Assembly: GCF_040605455.1 (NCBI RefSeq)
Contig: NZ_JBEXCV010000120.1
Location: 1 to 27,877 of the forward strand
DNA from: Embleya sp040605455
GTDB taxonomy: Bacteria; Actinomycetota; Actinomycetes; Streptomycetales; Streptomycetaceae
DNA: 27,877 bases
Direction: 5' to 3'
In this document: positions 8,692 to 25,835 of the stretch, piece after piece
How the letters are laid out: each line of letters begins with the position of its first letter
Numbering within the stretch: position 1 is the first letter of the stretch
Notes under the pieces: generated by a model
What the model was told of the DNA's origin: nothing
The model's input: the letters and a program-made list of their open reading frames with translations, nothing else
Database searches by the model: none
Made by a program: the position numbers and the translations under genes

Positions 8692-8717
8692 GCCGGACCA
8701 TCGGCCGATGGTCCGGC
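8692..8717. promoter_or_regulatory. 26-bp perfect palindrome upstream of the exporter gene
   Basis: The arm GCCGGACCATCGG at 8692-8704 is followed directly by its exact reverse complement (8705-8717), with no spacer. It sits in the 67-bp gap between the aminotransferase-reductase gene and the exporter gene, ending 22 nt before the ATG. The perfect dyad suits a TetR- or MarR-type operator; as RNA it could form a hairpin and act as a terminator or attenuator, but no T run follows. Which role applies cannot be told from sequence. Confidence 0.6.
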
Positions 8718-8739
8718 CTGATCAACAGAGGTAAGTGGA

Positions 8740-10251
8740 ATGTCAGAGTCACCAAATTCCGAATCGAAAGTGGCGGCGGAGGGGGCGCCCGACCCCCACT
8801 ACGCCAACCGCTGGTTGATCCTGGCGGTGATCGGTATCGCGCAGATGACGATCTTCCTGGATACGACCGTGGTCAACATCGCGCTGCCGTCGGCACAGGA
8901 TGATCTCGGGTTCGGCGACGCGGACCGGCAGTGGGTCGTCACGGCCTACGCGCTCGCCTTCGGCAGCTTATTGCTGCTCGGCGGCAGGCTGGTCGACCTC
9001 GTCGGGGCCAAGCGGTCGCTGATGATCTCGATCGTCGGATTCGGTGTCATGTCGGTGCTGGGCGGCGCGGCCAACGGCTTCCCCATGCTGGTGACCGCTC
9101 GGGCGTTGCAAGGCGCGTTCGCCGCGCTCGTCGCGCCGGCGGCGCTGTCGTTCCTGCTGACCGTGTTCAAGGACCCCAAGGAACGCGTCACCGCGTTCGG
9201 CGTCTACGGCGCGCTGGGCAGCGGCGGGCTCGCGCTCGGGCTGATTCTCGGCGGCGCCTTGACCGACTGGTTGGACTGGCGTTGGTGCCTGTACGTCAAC
9301 GTGATCCTCACGGCGGTCGTCTTCATCGGCGCGTCGCTGACGATGCAGAACCGACAGGCCGAAGACCGCCCGGAGCGGCTCGACCTGCCCGGCACGGTGA
9401 CGGCCTCGGTCGGTTTGTTCTGCCTTGCCTACGGTCTTTCCAACGCCTCCGACGGTCACTGGGGCGGCGCCGACGTGTGGGGCTTCCTGGTCGGGAGCGG
9501 GGTCCTGCTGGTCGCGTTCGTGGTGTTCGAGCTTCGTTCGCGCACGCCGCTGCTACCGATCAGGATCGTGCTGCACCGCAACCGGGGCAGCGCGTACCTG
9601 GCGATGTTCCTGTTGGGGATCGGACTGTTCGTGCAGTTCCTGTTCCTGACCTACTACCTCCAGTTGATCCTGCACTTCTCGGCGATCGAAAGCGGCCTGG
9701 CCTTCCTGCCGATGATCGTGGGGATCGCGATCGGCGCGACCACCGTCCCGCCGATCCTCGAACCGAAGCTCGGGTCGCGCATTCTGATCCCGGCCGGCCT
9801 CCTGCTGGCCGCGGTGGGCTCGTTCTGGCTCAGCCGCCTCACCACCGACAGTTCGTACGCCGCCGGTGTGCTGGCCCCGACGCTCATCGCCGGCATCGGC
9901 TTCGGACTGGTCGTCTCACTCGGCGCGGCGGTCGCCACGGTCGGAGTCGAACCGCAGGATGCCGGCGCCGCGTCGGCGCTGGTCAACACGGTGCAGCAGG
10001 TGGGCGGTTCGATCGGCACCGCGCTGCTGAGCACCCTGGCGATCACCGCGGCGGACTCCTACATCGAGGGCAAGACGCCGACCCCGCAGCTCGCGGCGGA
10101 GGCCTCCGTGGAGAGCTACACGACGGCGTTCTTCTGGGGCGCGATGGTCTTCCTCGGTGGGGCGATCGTCTGTGGCCTGCTGTTCGACCGCTTTGTGACG
10201 GCGCAAACCGAGCCGGAGGTCGGTGAACCGGCCGTCGTGCCCGGCGTCTGA
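8740..10251 (+). CDS. MFS drug exporter, DHA2 (EmrB/QacA) family
   Basis: The ATG at 8740 has AGAGGT at 8727-8732, 7 nt upstream. The 503-residue protein has a short hydrophilic N-terminus, then about 14 hydrophobic segments, the DHA2 layout. Family motifs include LDTTVVNIALPS in TM1, the loop 2-3 motif GGRLVDLVGAKR, and the TM5 antiporter-like region GLALGLILGGALTDWLDWRW. Proteins of this type pump small molecules out using the proton gradient. In a biosynthetic cluster it most likely exports or gives self-resistance to the product; the substrate is unknown. A rare TTA leucine codon lies at 8968-8970, so translation may depend on the bldA tRNA if the host resembles Streptomyces. Confidence 0.93.
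   Translation: MSESPNSESKVAAEGAPDPHYANRWLILAVIGIAQMTIFLDTTVVNIALPSAQDDLGFGDADRQWVVTAYALAFGSLLLLGGRLVDLVGAKRSLMISIVGFGVMSVLGGAANGFPMLVTARALQGAFAALVAPAALSFLLTVFKDPKERVTAFGVYGALGSGGLALGLILGGALTDWLDWRWCLYVNVILTAVVFIGASLTMQNRQAEDRPERLDLPGTVTASVGLFCLAYGLSNASDGHWGGADVWGFLVGSGVLLVAFVVFELRSRTPLLPIRIVLHRNRGSAYLAMFLLGIGLFVQFLFLTYYLQLILHFSAIESGLAFLPMIVGIAIGATTVPPILEPKLGSRILIPAGLLLAAVGSFWLSRLTTDSSYAAGVLAPTLIAGIGFGLVVSLGAAVATVGVEPQDAGAASALVNTVQQVGGSIGTALLSTLAITAADSYIEGKTPTPQLAAEASVESYTTAFFWGAMVFLGGAIVCGLLFDRFVTAQTEPEVGEPAVVPGV
8968..8970 (+). promoter_or_regulatory. In-frame TTA leucine codon in the exporter gene
   Basis: The codons around it read ggc agc tta ttg ctg ctc (GSLLLL), in the MFS gene frame. 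TTA is very rare in GC-rich actinomycetes and in Streptomyces is read by the bldA tRNA, linking expression to development. I noticed no other in-frame TTA in the genes of this window. Confidence 0.8.
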
Positions 10252-10267
10252 TCCCTGCCGCATCGTT

Positions 10268-10284
10268 CGACCGGAAGCCGGTCG
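10268..10284 (+). terminator. Short stem-loop after the exporter gene
   Basis: CGACCGG (10268-10274) and CCGGTCG (10278-10284) form a 7-bp stem closed by AAG, 17 nt after the exporter stop. There is no T run, so it is a weak terminator candidate only. It sits in the 212-bp gap before the flavoprotein gene. Confidence 0.4.
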
Positions 10285-10417
10285 TCGGCCGGTGCTCGCT
10301 GCCAAGGCGCTCACTTGGTTCCGAGGACCAGCCCGGCGGCCGGTTTCTGGGTTCTCGACGCTGGGACTCCTCGGCCGGAGCGGATTGACTTGAGTACGGA
10401 TGCGGTGCGGTGAGCCC

Positions 10418-10431
10418 ACCCCGATCGGGGT
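10418..10431. promoter_or_regulatory. 14-bp perfect palindrome upstream of the flavoprotein gene
   Basis: ACCCCGATCGGGGT is a perfect dyad 32 nt upstream of the GTG start of the flavin monooxygenase gene, so it lies where an operator could act on a promoter in the same gap. It is short enough in this GC-rich DNA to be chance, and no regulator gene is in the window. Confidence 0.35.
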
Positions 10432-10463
10432 CGGTCCGCGACCCACAATCGAAGGAGAGCTTC

Positions 10464-11666
10464 GTGACAGCAGTGGCCGATGAGCGGGCGGACGCAACGA
10501 CCGGGCCGGCGGTCGACCCGGCGGAGCTTCTGACACGTACCCGCGAGCTTGCTCAGCTGATCCGCGAGAATGCGCCGAAGACCGAGCAGGACCGCAGGCT
10601 CGCCGAGGAGGTCGTGGTCGGGCTGCGCGACGCGGGGCTGTTCCGGCTCACGACGCCGACCCGGTTCGGCGGCTACGACCTGAAGATGTCGGACCTGCTG
10701 GCGATCATCGCCGAGGTCGGCAAGTCGTGCGGGTCGGCCGGCTGGAACCTGTCCATCGACACCGCGTCGACCCGGTTCGCCTTGAACGGCATGCCGGAGA
10801 CCGCGTTGGCGGAGATGTTCGCGGACAACCCCGACGCGTACGTGATCTCCACAGCCCACCTGAGCACGACGAAGGCCCGGCGGGTCGACGGCGGATTCCG
10901 GGTGACCGGCACGTTTCCGTGGAGCTCGGGTTGCGAGATCGCGGACTGGGCCTACATCCCGGTGGTGCACGTCTACGACGGCGACGAGCAGACCGCCGAC
11001 CTGGTGGGCGGCGTCGTACCGATGAGCGACCTGAAGATCGAGCGGACCTGGCACGTGGCCGGTCTGGCGGGCTCCGGCACCCACACCGTGGTGGCCGAGG
11101 ACGTGTTCATCCCGGAGCAGCGGGCGGTCGCGTTCAGCCTCACCGATCTCGTGGGCGAGGACGAGCGGGACAGCATGCTCGTCCAGGGCAGTGCGCAGTC
11201 GCTCGCCGCGATCGTGGGTGCGGCGCAGGGCGCGCTGGAGGTCACCAGGCAGGCCCTGGACAAGAAGCGCCCGATCACCTACGTCAACTACGAGGCGGCC
11301 GTCGACGCGCCGTCGGTGCAGATGTGGTTCGGCGAGGCCGCGCATCTGATCGAAACCTCCGCTCTGCACCTGAGGGAGATCGGTGCGGCCCTCGACGGGA
11401 TACCGGAAACCCAGCCCATGCCGTGGGCGGAGCGAGCCCGGATTCGCATGCACCAGAGGTCCGCTCATGAAAAGGCGCGAGCGGGTGTGGAAAAGCTGCT
11501 CGATGTCGTCGGAGGCAGCGCGTTCGCCCTGTCGAATCCGCTGCAGCGCCTGTGGCGGGATATCTCGGTGATGAGCCGGCACACCGCGCTCAACGCGCCG
11601 ATCATCCTTGAGGACTACAGCCGCGCGACGCTGGATATCCACCCGTCGGTGACCCTCCTGTACTGA
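10464..11666 (+). CDS. Flavin-dependent monooxygenase of the acyl-CoA dehydrogenase fold (HsaA/HpaB-C2-like, group D)
   Basis: The GTG at 10464 is chosen because AAGGAG (10452-10457) lies 6 nt upstream; a GTG at 10410 adds 18 residues with no ribosome site. The 400-residue protein has the acyl-CoA dehydrogenase fold: an N-terminal helical part (RLAEEVVVGLRDAGLFRL, TRFGGYDL), a middle beta domain with FRVTGTFPWSSGCEIADW and GLAGSGTHTVVAEDVFIPE, and a C-terminal helical bundle ending PLQRLWRDISVMSRHTALN. These motifs match two-component monooxygenases such as HsaA better than true acyl-CoA dehydrogenases. Such enzymes use reduced FMN or FAD from a separate reductase to hydroxylate carbon or nitrogen. 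No flavin reductase is in the window. Its place between exporter and PKS suggests late oxidation of the polyketide or its amine. An oxidase or dehydrogenase role is a possible alternative. Confidence 0.82.
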   Translation: MTAVADERADATTGPAVDPAELLTRTRELAQLIRENAPKTEQDRRLAEEVVVGLRDAGLFRLTTPTRFGGYDLKMSDLLAIIAEVGKSCGSAGWNLSIDTASTRFALNGMPETALAEMFADNPDAYVISTAHLSTTKARRVDGGFRVTGTFPWSSGCEIADWAYIPVVHVYDGDEQTADLVGGVVPMSDLKIERTWHVAGLAGSGTHTVVAEDVFIPEQRAVAFSLTDLVGEDERDSMLVQGSAQSLAAIVGAAQGALEVTRQALDKKRPITYVNYEAAVDAPSVQMWFGEAAHLIETSALHLREIGAALDGIPETQPMPWAERARIRMHQRSAHEKARAGVEKLLDVVGGSAFALSNPLQRLWRDISVMSRHTALNAPIILEDYSRATLDIHPSVTLLY

Positions 11667-11719
11667 GGAACCCTCTCGGGCCATGCCGTCCGGTGTGGCT
11701 TCTCCACCCAGTCAACCAA

Positions 11720-11783
11720 TGCGTCGGTATTGCTCGGCGGCCGGGGATCATGTGGCCGTCGAGCAATACCGATGCGCCCTTTT
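11720..11783 (+). terminator. Intrinsic terminator after the flavoprotein gene
   Basis: Left arm CGGTATTGCTCGGCGGCC (11725-11742) pairs with right arm GGCCGTCGAGCAATACCG (11754-11771): 17 of 18 Watson-Crick pairs plus one G-U. The stem extends outward 5 more pairs with wobbles (11720-11776) and closes an 11-nt loop. A TTTT run follows at 11780-11783. This is the clearest terminator in the window and ends the transcript of the preceding genes, so PKS2 probably has its own promoter in the remaining 119 bp (11784-11902), where I see no convincing -35/-10 pair. Confidence 0.85.
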
Positions 11784-11902
11784 ACGCGCGGCGTTTCACC
11801 GGGCCTGCATCGGTTCTCGTTGGTATCGGCCACCAGATTTCCATCCGCATTCTGGGTCCGTGAAACAAGCCATCCGGCCGTCATGGGCGTTGACTGCTGG
11901 AT

Positions 11903-20206
<8,304 letters not shown>

Positions 20207-20217
20207 TCGGAGTTCTT

Positions 20218-23200
20218 GTGAGTAACGAAGAGAAGCTGGTCGAGTACCTCAAGCGGGTCACGGCCGAGTTGCAGCAGACCAGGCAACGGCTGCGGTACAC
20301 CGAGCAGGCGAGTCGGGAACCGGTCGCCATCATCGGCATGGCGTGCCGGTTTCCCGGCGACGTCGGCTCGCCGGAGGACCTGTGGCGACTGCTGGACGCC
20401 GGTGGCGACGCGATCGGCGAATTTCCCGTCGACCGGGGCTGGGACGCGGAGTCGCTGTACGACCCCGATCCCGACACACCCGGCCGCACCTACACCCGGC
20501 ATGGCGGATTCCTGCGCGGGGCAACCGAGTTCGACCCGGAGTTCTTCGGGATCTCGCCGCGCGAGGCGGTCGCGATGGACCCGCAGCAGCGGCTGCTCCT
20601 GGAAACCTCGTGGGAGGCGCTGGAGCGGGCCGAGGTCCGCCCCGCCTCGCTGCGCGGCGCCCGGGTCGGGGTGTTCGCGGGAGCCATGGCACCGGACTAC
20701 GGCCCCCGGCTGCACCAGGCCGCCGGTGGTGCGGAGGCGCACCTGCTCACCGGCACCGCGAACAGCGCCGCCTCCGGGCGGATCGCGTACACCCTCGGAT
20801 TCGAGGGGCCCGCGGTCACCGTCGACACGGCATGCTCGTCGTCGCTGGTCGCGCTGCACCTGGCGGTCCAGTCGCTGCGCCGGGGGGAGTGCACGCTCGC
20901 GCTGGCCGGTGGCGCCACGGTGATGTCCACCCCCGGCATGCTCGTCGCGTTCAGCCGCCAGCGCGGGCTGGCCCCGGACGGGCGCTGCAAGTCCTTCGCC
21001 GACGCGGCCGACGGCACCGGCTGGGCCGAGGGCGTCGGCATGCTCCTGGTGGAGCGGCTCTCGGACGCCGTGCGGCTGGGGCACCCGGTGCTGGCCGTGG
21101 TGCGCGGCAGCGCGGTCAACCAGGACGGCGCCTCGAACGGGTTGACAGCGCCGAACGGACCGTCCCAGCAGCGGGTGATCCGGCAGGCGCTCGAAGACGC
21201 CGACCTGGCCACTTCCGACGTGGACGCGGTCGAGGCGCACGGCACCGGCACCGGGCTCGGCGACCCCATCGAGGCGCAGGCCGTCCTGGACACCTACGGT
21301 CTGGACCGCGACCGTCCCATGTGGCTCGGGTCGTTGAAGTCCAACATCGGGCACACCCAGGCCGCAGCCGGGGTCGGCGGCGTGATCAAGATGGTGCTCG
21401 CGCTTGCACACGGTGTGCTGCCGAAGACCCTGCACGTGGACGCGCCCTCGTCGCATGTGGACTGGTCCGCGGGCGAGGTGCGATTGCTGACCGAGCGGCG
21501 GGAATGGCCGGTGACGGGCGCGCCGCGGCGGGCCGCGGTGTCGTCGTTCGGGATCAGCGGCACGAACGCGCACGTGATCCTGGAACAGGCACCGGCGATC
21601 GAGGCGGCCGAGCCGCAGGAACGTGTTCCGCTGCCGCTGGTGCCGTTGGTGCTCTCCGGCAGGACTCCCGACGGGCCGGCCGACCAGGCCGGGTTGTTGC
21701 TGTCCACCGTGGAATCGTTCGACCCGCTCGACGTCGCCTTCTCGCTGGCGACCACCCGGACGGCCTTCGAGCAGCGGGCCGCGGTGGTGGCGGGGGACCG
21801 GGACGAACTGCTCGCCGGCCTGCGGGTGATCGCCGCCGGCGGTACCGCTCCCGGCGTGGTGCGGGGTGTCGCGCACCCCGGCCGCACCGCGTTCGTGTTC
21901 GCCGGGCAGGGCACCCAGCGGATCGGGATGGGCCGGGAACTGTACGCGGCGTTCCCGGAGTTCGCGGCGGCGCTGGACGAGGTGTGCGCCGGGTTCGACG
22001 GCCTGCTGGACCGGCCGCTGCGCGACGTACTGGTCGCGGAGACGGACCCGGAAGCGCAACTGCTGGACCGGACCGGGTGGGCGCAGCCCGCGCTGTTCGC
22101 GATCGAGGTCGCACTGACCCGACTGCTCGGGTCGTGGGGCGTGCGGCCGGAGGTGCTGGCCGGCCATTCGATCGGTGAGCTGTCGGCGGCGTTCGTCGCG
22201 GGACTGTGGACGCTCGAGGACGCATGCCGCGTGGTGGCGGCGCGTGGCCGGCTGATGGAGCGGTTGCCCGAAGGCGGCGCGATGGTGTCGATCCGGGCCG
22301 GCGAGGACGCGGTCGCCGCGATGTCGGCGGGTGACGAGGTCGGCATCGCCGCCGTGAACGGGCCGGATTCGGTGGTCGTGTCCGGCGAGGAGAACGCGGT
22401 GTTGCGGGTCGCCGAGCACTTCGCGTCCCTCGGCCGACGCACGAAGCGATTGCGGGTGAGTCACGCGTTCCACTCGCCCCTGATGAACCCGATGCTGGAG
22501 CCCTACCGCGAGGTGCTCGCCGCCGTGGAGTTCCACGAGCCGGTGTTGCCGATCGTATCGACGGTCACCGGCGAGCCGCTGACGGCGGAGTCGGTGTGCT
22601 CACCGGAGTACTGGGTGCGCCAGGTCCGGGAGCCGGTGCGGTTCGCCACTGCGGTGCAGCGCCTTTTGGACGACGGGGTGACCCGGTTCGTCGGCGTCGG
22701 CCCGGACGCCTCGGTGGCCGTGATGGCCGAAGGCTGTTTCCCGGAGCGGGACTCGGTATCGGTCGCGGTGCCGGTCCTGCGGGCCGACCGCCCGGAACCG
22801 GTCGCCGCGCTGACCGCGTTGGCCGCGGCGCACGTGCACGGCATCGAGGTGGAGTGGCACCGGGTGTTCGCCGGGACGGGCGCGAGCACCGTCCGGGTGC
22901 CGACCTACGCCTTTCGCCGCGACCGGTACTGGATGGACGTTCCGGTTCAGGCGGGCGACCTGCGGGCCGCGGGCCTGGTCGCCGGGGAGCACCCGCTGCT
23001 CGGTGCGGTGCTGGCGCTGCCGGAGTCCGGCGGGACGGTGCTGACCGGCCGGCTGTCCTCGCAGGGCCTGACATGGCCGGCCGACCACGCTGTGCTGGGT
23101 CGGGTGGTCGTGCCCGGTGCGGCGTTCGTCGAGATGGTGCTGCGCGCCGGCCGTGAGGTCGGCTGCGACCTGCTGGACGAGTTGACCCTGCACACGCCGT

Positions 23201-25623
23201 TGGTGCTGGGGGAGCAGGGCGGGGTGCTGATCCAGGTCGTGGTCGAGGAGGCCGACGAGTCGGGACACCGGGCGGTGTCGGTGCACGCCCGCCCGGAGGA
23301 CGGCGACTGGGTCCGGCACGCCGACGGTTCGTTGTCCGGCGGTGCCCCGCCGGCCGCGTTCGAGGCCGGCGCATGGCCGCCGGAGGGCGCGGAGGAGGTC
23401 GCGATCGGCGACCTGTACGCCGACCTCGCCGCGCGTGGGTACGACTACGGCCCGACGTTCCGCGGGTTGTCGGCGCTGTGGCGGCGCGGGGACGAGGTGT
23501 TCGCCGAGGTCGCGCTGCCGCCGGAGGCGGCGGCCGACGCGGATCGGTACGGCCTGCACCCGGCGCTGCTGGACGCGGCGCTGCACGCGGTCTGGTTCGG
23601 CTCCTTCCTCGACGGTATGGACGGCGCCGTCCTGCCGTTCGCCTGGTCCGGCGTGTCCCTGTCGGCGGTCGGGGCATCCGCGCTGCGGGTGCGGATGTCG
23701 GCCTCCGGCGCGGACGTGGTGTCGATCCGGGTCACCGATACGACCGGTGCGCCGGTGGCCTCGGTCGACGGCCTGCGGTTCCGGCAGATGCCGACGCCCG
23801 GAGCGGGCACGGCCGCGGAGTCGATGTTCCGGGTGGACTGGTCGGCCGCGCCCGCCGAGCCGGCGGAAATCGCCCGGTGGACGCTCGTGGACACGCTCGC
23901 GGAGGTCCCCGCCGACCCGGGTGTGGTGTTCCTGCGCTGCCCGGCCGGCCCGGACGCTCGGGAGGTCACCGGTGCGGTGCTCACCCTCGTGCAGGAGTGG
24001 CTCGCCGACGAGCGGTTCGCGTCCGGGACGCTCGTGCTGGTGACCGAGGGCGCGGTCGGCGCCGAGCCGAAGGAACCGGTCGACGGGCTGCCCCAGGCCG
24101 GGGTGTGGGGCCTGGTGCGGTCCGCGCAGACCGAGAACCCGGGCCGGTTCGGGCTGGTGGACGTGGACGCGGAGGCGGTGCCGTGGGCCGCGGTGGCGGC
24201 GCTGGTCGCGCAGGAGCCGCAGTTGGCGGTGCGATCCGGCCGGGCCCTGGTGCCCAGGCTGGTCCGGGCCGAGGTCGGTGCCGGCGGCGCGCCGGCGGCG
24301 GCGTTCGGTGCCGGCACGGTGCTCGTCACCGGCGGGACCGGCACGCTCGGCGGGGTCGTGGCACGGCACCTGGTGACCGCACACGGCGTGCGGCGGCTGC
24401 TGCTGGTCAGCCGTACGGGCGCCGGTTCCCCGCGGGGCGCGGAACTGGCGGCCGAGCTGACCGGATTGGGCGCCGAGGTCGTCCTGGCCGCCTGCGACAC
24501 GGCCGACCGTGCCGCGCTGGCCCGGTTGCTCGCCGACATCCCGGCCGAGGCCCCGCTCACCGCGGTCGTGCACGCGGCCGGCGCGCTCGACGACGGGGTG
24601 CTGACCGAGCTGACCCGACAGCGGCTCGACGTGGCACTGAGCCCCAAGATGGTCGCCGCGTGGAACCTGCACGAGCTGACCTGCGACCTGGACCTGTCGG
24701 CGTTCGTGCTGTTCTCCTCGATGTCCGGCCTGATCGGCCCGGCGGGTCAGGCGAACTACGCGGCGGGCAACGCCTACCTGGACGCACTCGCGCAGTATCG
24801 ACGGGCCCGGGGGCTGTCCGGGGTGTCGCTGGCGTGGGGCATGTGGGCCGAGCGCAGCACGATGACCGAGGACCTGACCGACGTGGACCTGGCCCGACTG
24901 GCCCGGCTCGGGGTGACCCTGTCCTCGTCGGAACAGGGTGTCGCGCTGCTGGACGCCGCACTCGGTCTCGACGAGGCGCTGTTGGTTCCGGTCGCACTGG
25001 ACCTGACCATGGTGCGCGCCCAGGCGGACGTGCCGGCGATCCTGCGGCGTCTCGCGGGCCGAGGGGTGGTGCCGCGCTCGCCGCGGTCGCCGCGCCCGGC
25101 GCCCGCCGACTCCGGTGCGCTGCCGGCCCGGCTGGCCGGCCTGTCGGAGGAGGACCGGTACGCGATCCTGCTCGACCTGGTGTGCACCCGGATGGCCGAC
25201 GTGTTGCAGTATGCGACGGGACGGTCGATCGATCCCGACCGTGCGTTCTCCGATCTCGGGGTCGACTCGGTGTCCGCCGTGGAGTTCCGGAACCGGCTCG
25301 GTGCCGAGACCGGCCTGAGGCTCGCGCAGACGCTGGTGTTCGACCACCCGACGGCCGCCGCCGTGGCCCGTGAGTTGATCCGTCTGCTCGCGGCCCACAC
25401 CTCGGCACCGACGGGTTCGGTGCTGAGCGAGCTGGACCGGGTCGACTCGGCGCTGACCGTGTCCTCGGTCACCGGCCCGGACGGGGACAGGATCGCCGAT
25501 CGCCTCGAAGGCCTGCTGATGAAGCTGCGTGCGTTCCGGGACTCCGCCGACCCGTCCGAGGAGCGGCTCGACGTCACCGCCGCGACGGACGAGGAACTCT
25601 TCCAGTTCCTGGACGGCAAGTAA
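20218..25623 (+). CDS. Type I modular PKS (PKS3): docking-KS-AT-DH-KR-ACP-docking, malonyl-specific
   Basis: The GTG at 20218 follows CGGAG (20208-20212) by 5 nt and PKS2 by 11 nt, so the two are one operon. The 1801-residue protein begins with a coiled-coil docking helix (EEKLVEYLKRVTAELQQTRQ). Domains: KS with C206 in TACSSS, EAHGTGT and NIGHTQAAAG; AT with S651 in GHSIGE and HAFH at 749-752, a malonyl signature; DH with H957 in HAVLGRVVVP and D1119 in LLDAAL, both intact, plus YGPTF; KR with TGGTGTLG, LDD (B-type) and Y1514 in NYAAGN; ACP with S1684, in a slightly atypical LGVDSVS; then a full C-terminal docking region ending DEELFQFLDGK. All domains look active, so this module should add a malonyl unit and reduce and dehydrate it to a double bond. 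It likely receives the chain from PKS2 and passes it to a PKS outside this gene pair. Confidence 0.96.
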   Translation: MSNEEKLVEYLKRVTAELQQTRQRLRYTEQASREPVAIIGMACRFPGDVGSPEDLWRLLDAGGDAIGEFPVDRGWDAESLYDPDPDTPGRTYTRHGGFLRGATEFDPEFFGISPREAVAMDPQQRLLLETSWEALERAEVRPASLRGARVGVFAGAMAPDYGPRLHQAAGGAEAHLLTGTANSAASGRIAYTLGFEGPAVTVDTACSSSLVALHLAVQSLRRGECTLALAGGATVMSTPGMLVAFSRQRGLAPDGRCKSFADAADGTGWAEGVGMLLVERLSDAVRLGHPVLAVVRGSAVNQDGASNGLTAPNGPSQQRVIRQALEDADLATSDVDAVEAHGTGTGLGDPIEAQAVLDTYGLDRDRPMWLGSLKSNIGHTQAAAGVGGVIKMVLALAHGVLPKTLHVDAPSSHVDWSAGEVRLLTERREWPVTGAPRRAAVSSFGISGTNAHVILEQAPAIEAAEPQERVPLPLVPLVLSGRTPDGPADQAGLLLSTVESFDPLDVAFSLATTRTAFEQRAAVVAGDRDELLAGLRVIAAGGTAPGVVRGVAHPGRTAFVFAGQGTQRIGMGRELYAAFPEFAAALDEVCAGFDGLLDRPLRDVLVAETDPEAQLLDRTGWAQPALFAIEVALTRLLGSWGVRPEVLAGHSIGELSAAFVAGLWTLEDACRVVAARGRLMERLPEGGAMVSIRAGEDAVAAMSAGDEVGIAAVNGPDSVVVSGEENAVLRVAEHFASLGRRTKRLRVSHAFHSPLMNPMLEPYREVLAAVEFHEPVLPIVSTVTGEPLTAESVCSPEYWVRQVREPVRFATAVQRLLDDGVTRFVGVGPDASVAVMAEGCFPERDSVSVAVPVLRADRPEPVAALTALAAAHVHGIEVEWHRVFAGTGASTVRVPTYAFRRDRYWMDVPVQAGDLRAAGLVAGEHPLLGAVLALPESGGTVLTGRLSSQGLTWPADHAVLGRVVVPGAAFVEMVLRAGREVGCDLLDELTLHTPLVLGEQGGVLIQVVVEEADESGHRAVSVHARPEDGDWVRHADGSLSGGAPPAAFEAGAWPPEGAEEVAIGDLYADLAARGYDYGPTFRGLSALWRRGDEVFAEVALPPEAAADADRYGLHPALLDAALHAVWFGSFLDGMDGAVLPFAWSGVSLSAVGASALRVRMSASGADVVSIRVTDTTGAPVASVDGLRFRQMPTPGAGTAAESMFRVDWSAAPAEPAEIARWTLVDTLAEVPADPGVVFLRCPAGPDAREVTGAVLTLVQEWLADERFASGTLVLVTEGAVGAEPKEPVDGLPQAGVWGLVRSAQTENPGRFGLVDVDAEAVPWAAVAALVAQEPQLAVRSGRALVPRLVRAEVGAGGAPAAAFGAGTVLVTGGTGTLGGVVARHLVTAHGVRRLLLVSRTGAGSPRGAELAAELTGLGAEVVLAACDTADRAALARLLADIPAEAPLTAVVHAAGALDDGVLTELTRQRLDVALSPKMVAAWNLHELTCDLDLSAFVLFSSMSGLIGPAGQANYAAGNAYLDALAQYRRARGLSGVSLAWGMWAERSTMTEDLTDVDLARLARLGVTLSSSEQGVALLDAALGLDEALLVPVALDLTMVRAQADVPAILRRLAGRGVVPRSPRSPRPAPADSGALPARLAGLSEEDRYAILLDLVCTRMADVLQYATGRSIDPDRAFSDLGVDSVSAVEFRNRLGAETGLRLAQTLVFDHPTAAAVARELIRLLAAHTSAPTGSVLSELDRVDSALTVSSVTGPDGDRIADRLEGLLMKLRAFRDSADPSEERLDVTAATDEELFQFLDGK

Positions 25624-25677
25624 GTCGGGAGCCGGCGGTGAACCCGCGGTGCGGGTCACGGATGCCGGCCCGGTTGT

Positions 25678-25726
25678 CGTGAATGGTCCGTCGGGGGCGT
25701 CGAGCGTCCCCGGCGGACCATTCACG
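25678..25726 (+). terminator. Large stem-loop ending the PKS2-PKS3 transcript
   Basis: GAATGGTCCGTCGGGG (25681-25696) pairs with CCCCGGCGGACCATTC (25708-25723) with one G-U. The stem extends 3 pairs outward and 3 inward (one of them a G-U), leaving the 5-nt loop TCGAG. It starts 54 nt after the PKS3 stop. There is no T run, which is common for actinomycete terminators. Confidence 0.7.
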
Positions 25727-25835
25727 TCGGGGCCGCAGTCTCGGGCGGACCGTCGCTCGGCGAGCGCGCGCGGGTGCCCGTACCACTCGCGCACGCCCTC
25801 GGGGGCGCCGGCACGGAGCCCGCCGGGCACGCCGA

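Noticed and set aside
10385..10390. TTGACT as a -35 box before the flavoprotein gene
   Set aside because: No TANNNT-like -10 hexamer lies 16-19 nt downstream.
10311..11684. 457-codon minus-strand open frame opposite the flavoprotein gene
   Set aside because: Shadow of a gene with clear family motifs on the plus strand.
11889..11894. TTGACT as a -35 box for PKS2
   Set aside because: It is only 8 nt before the start codon, with no room for a -10 box.
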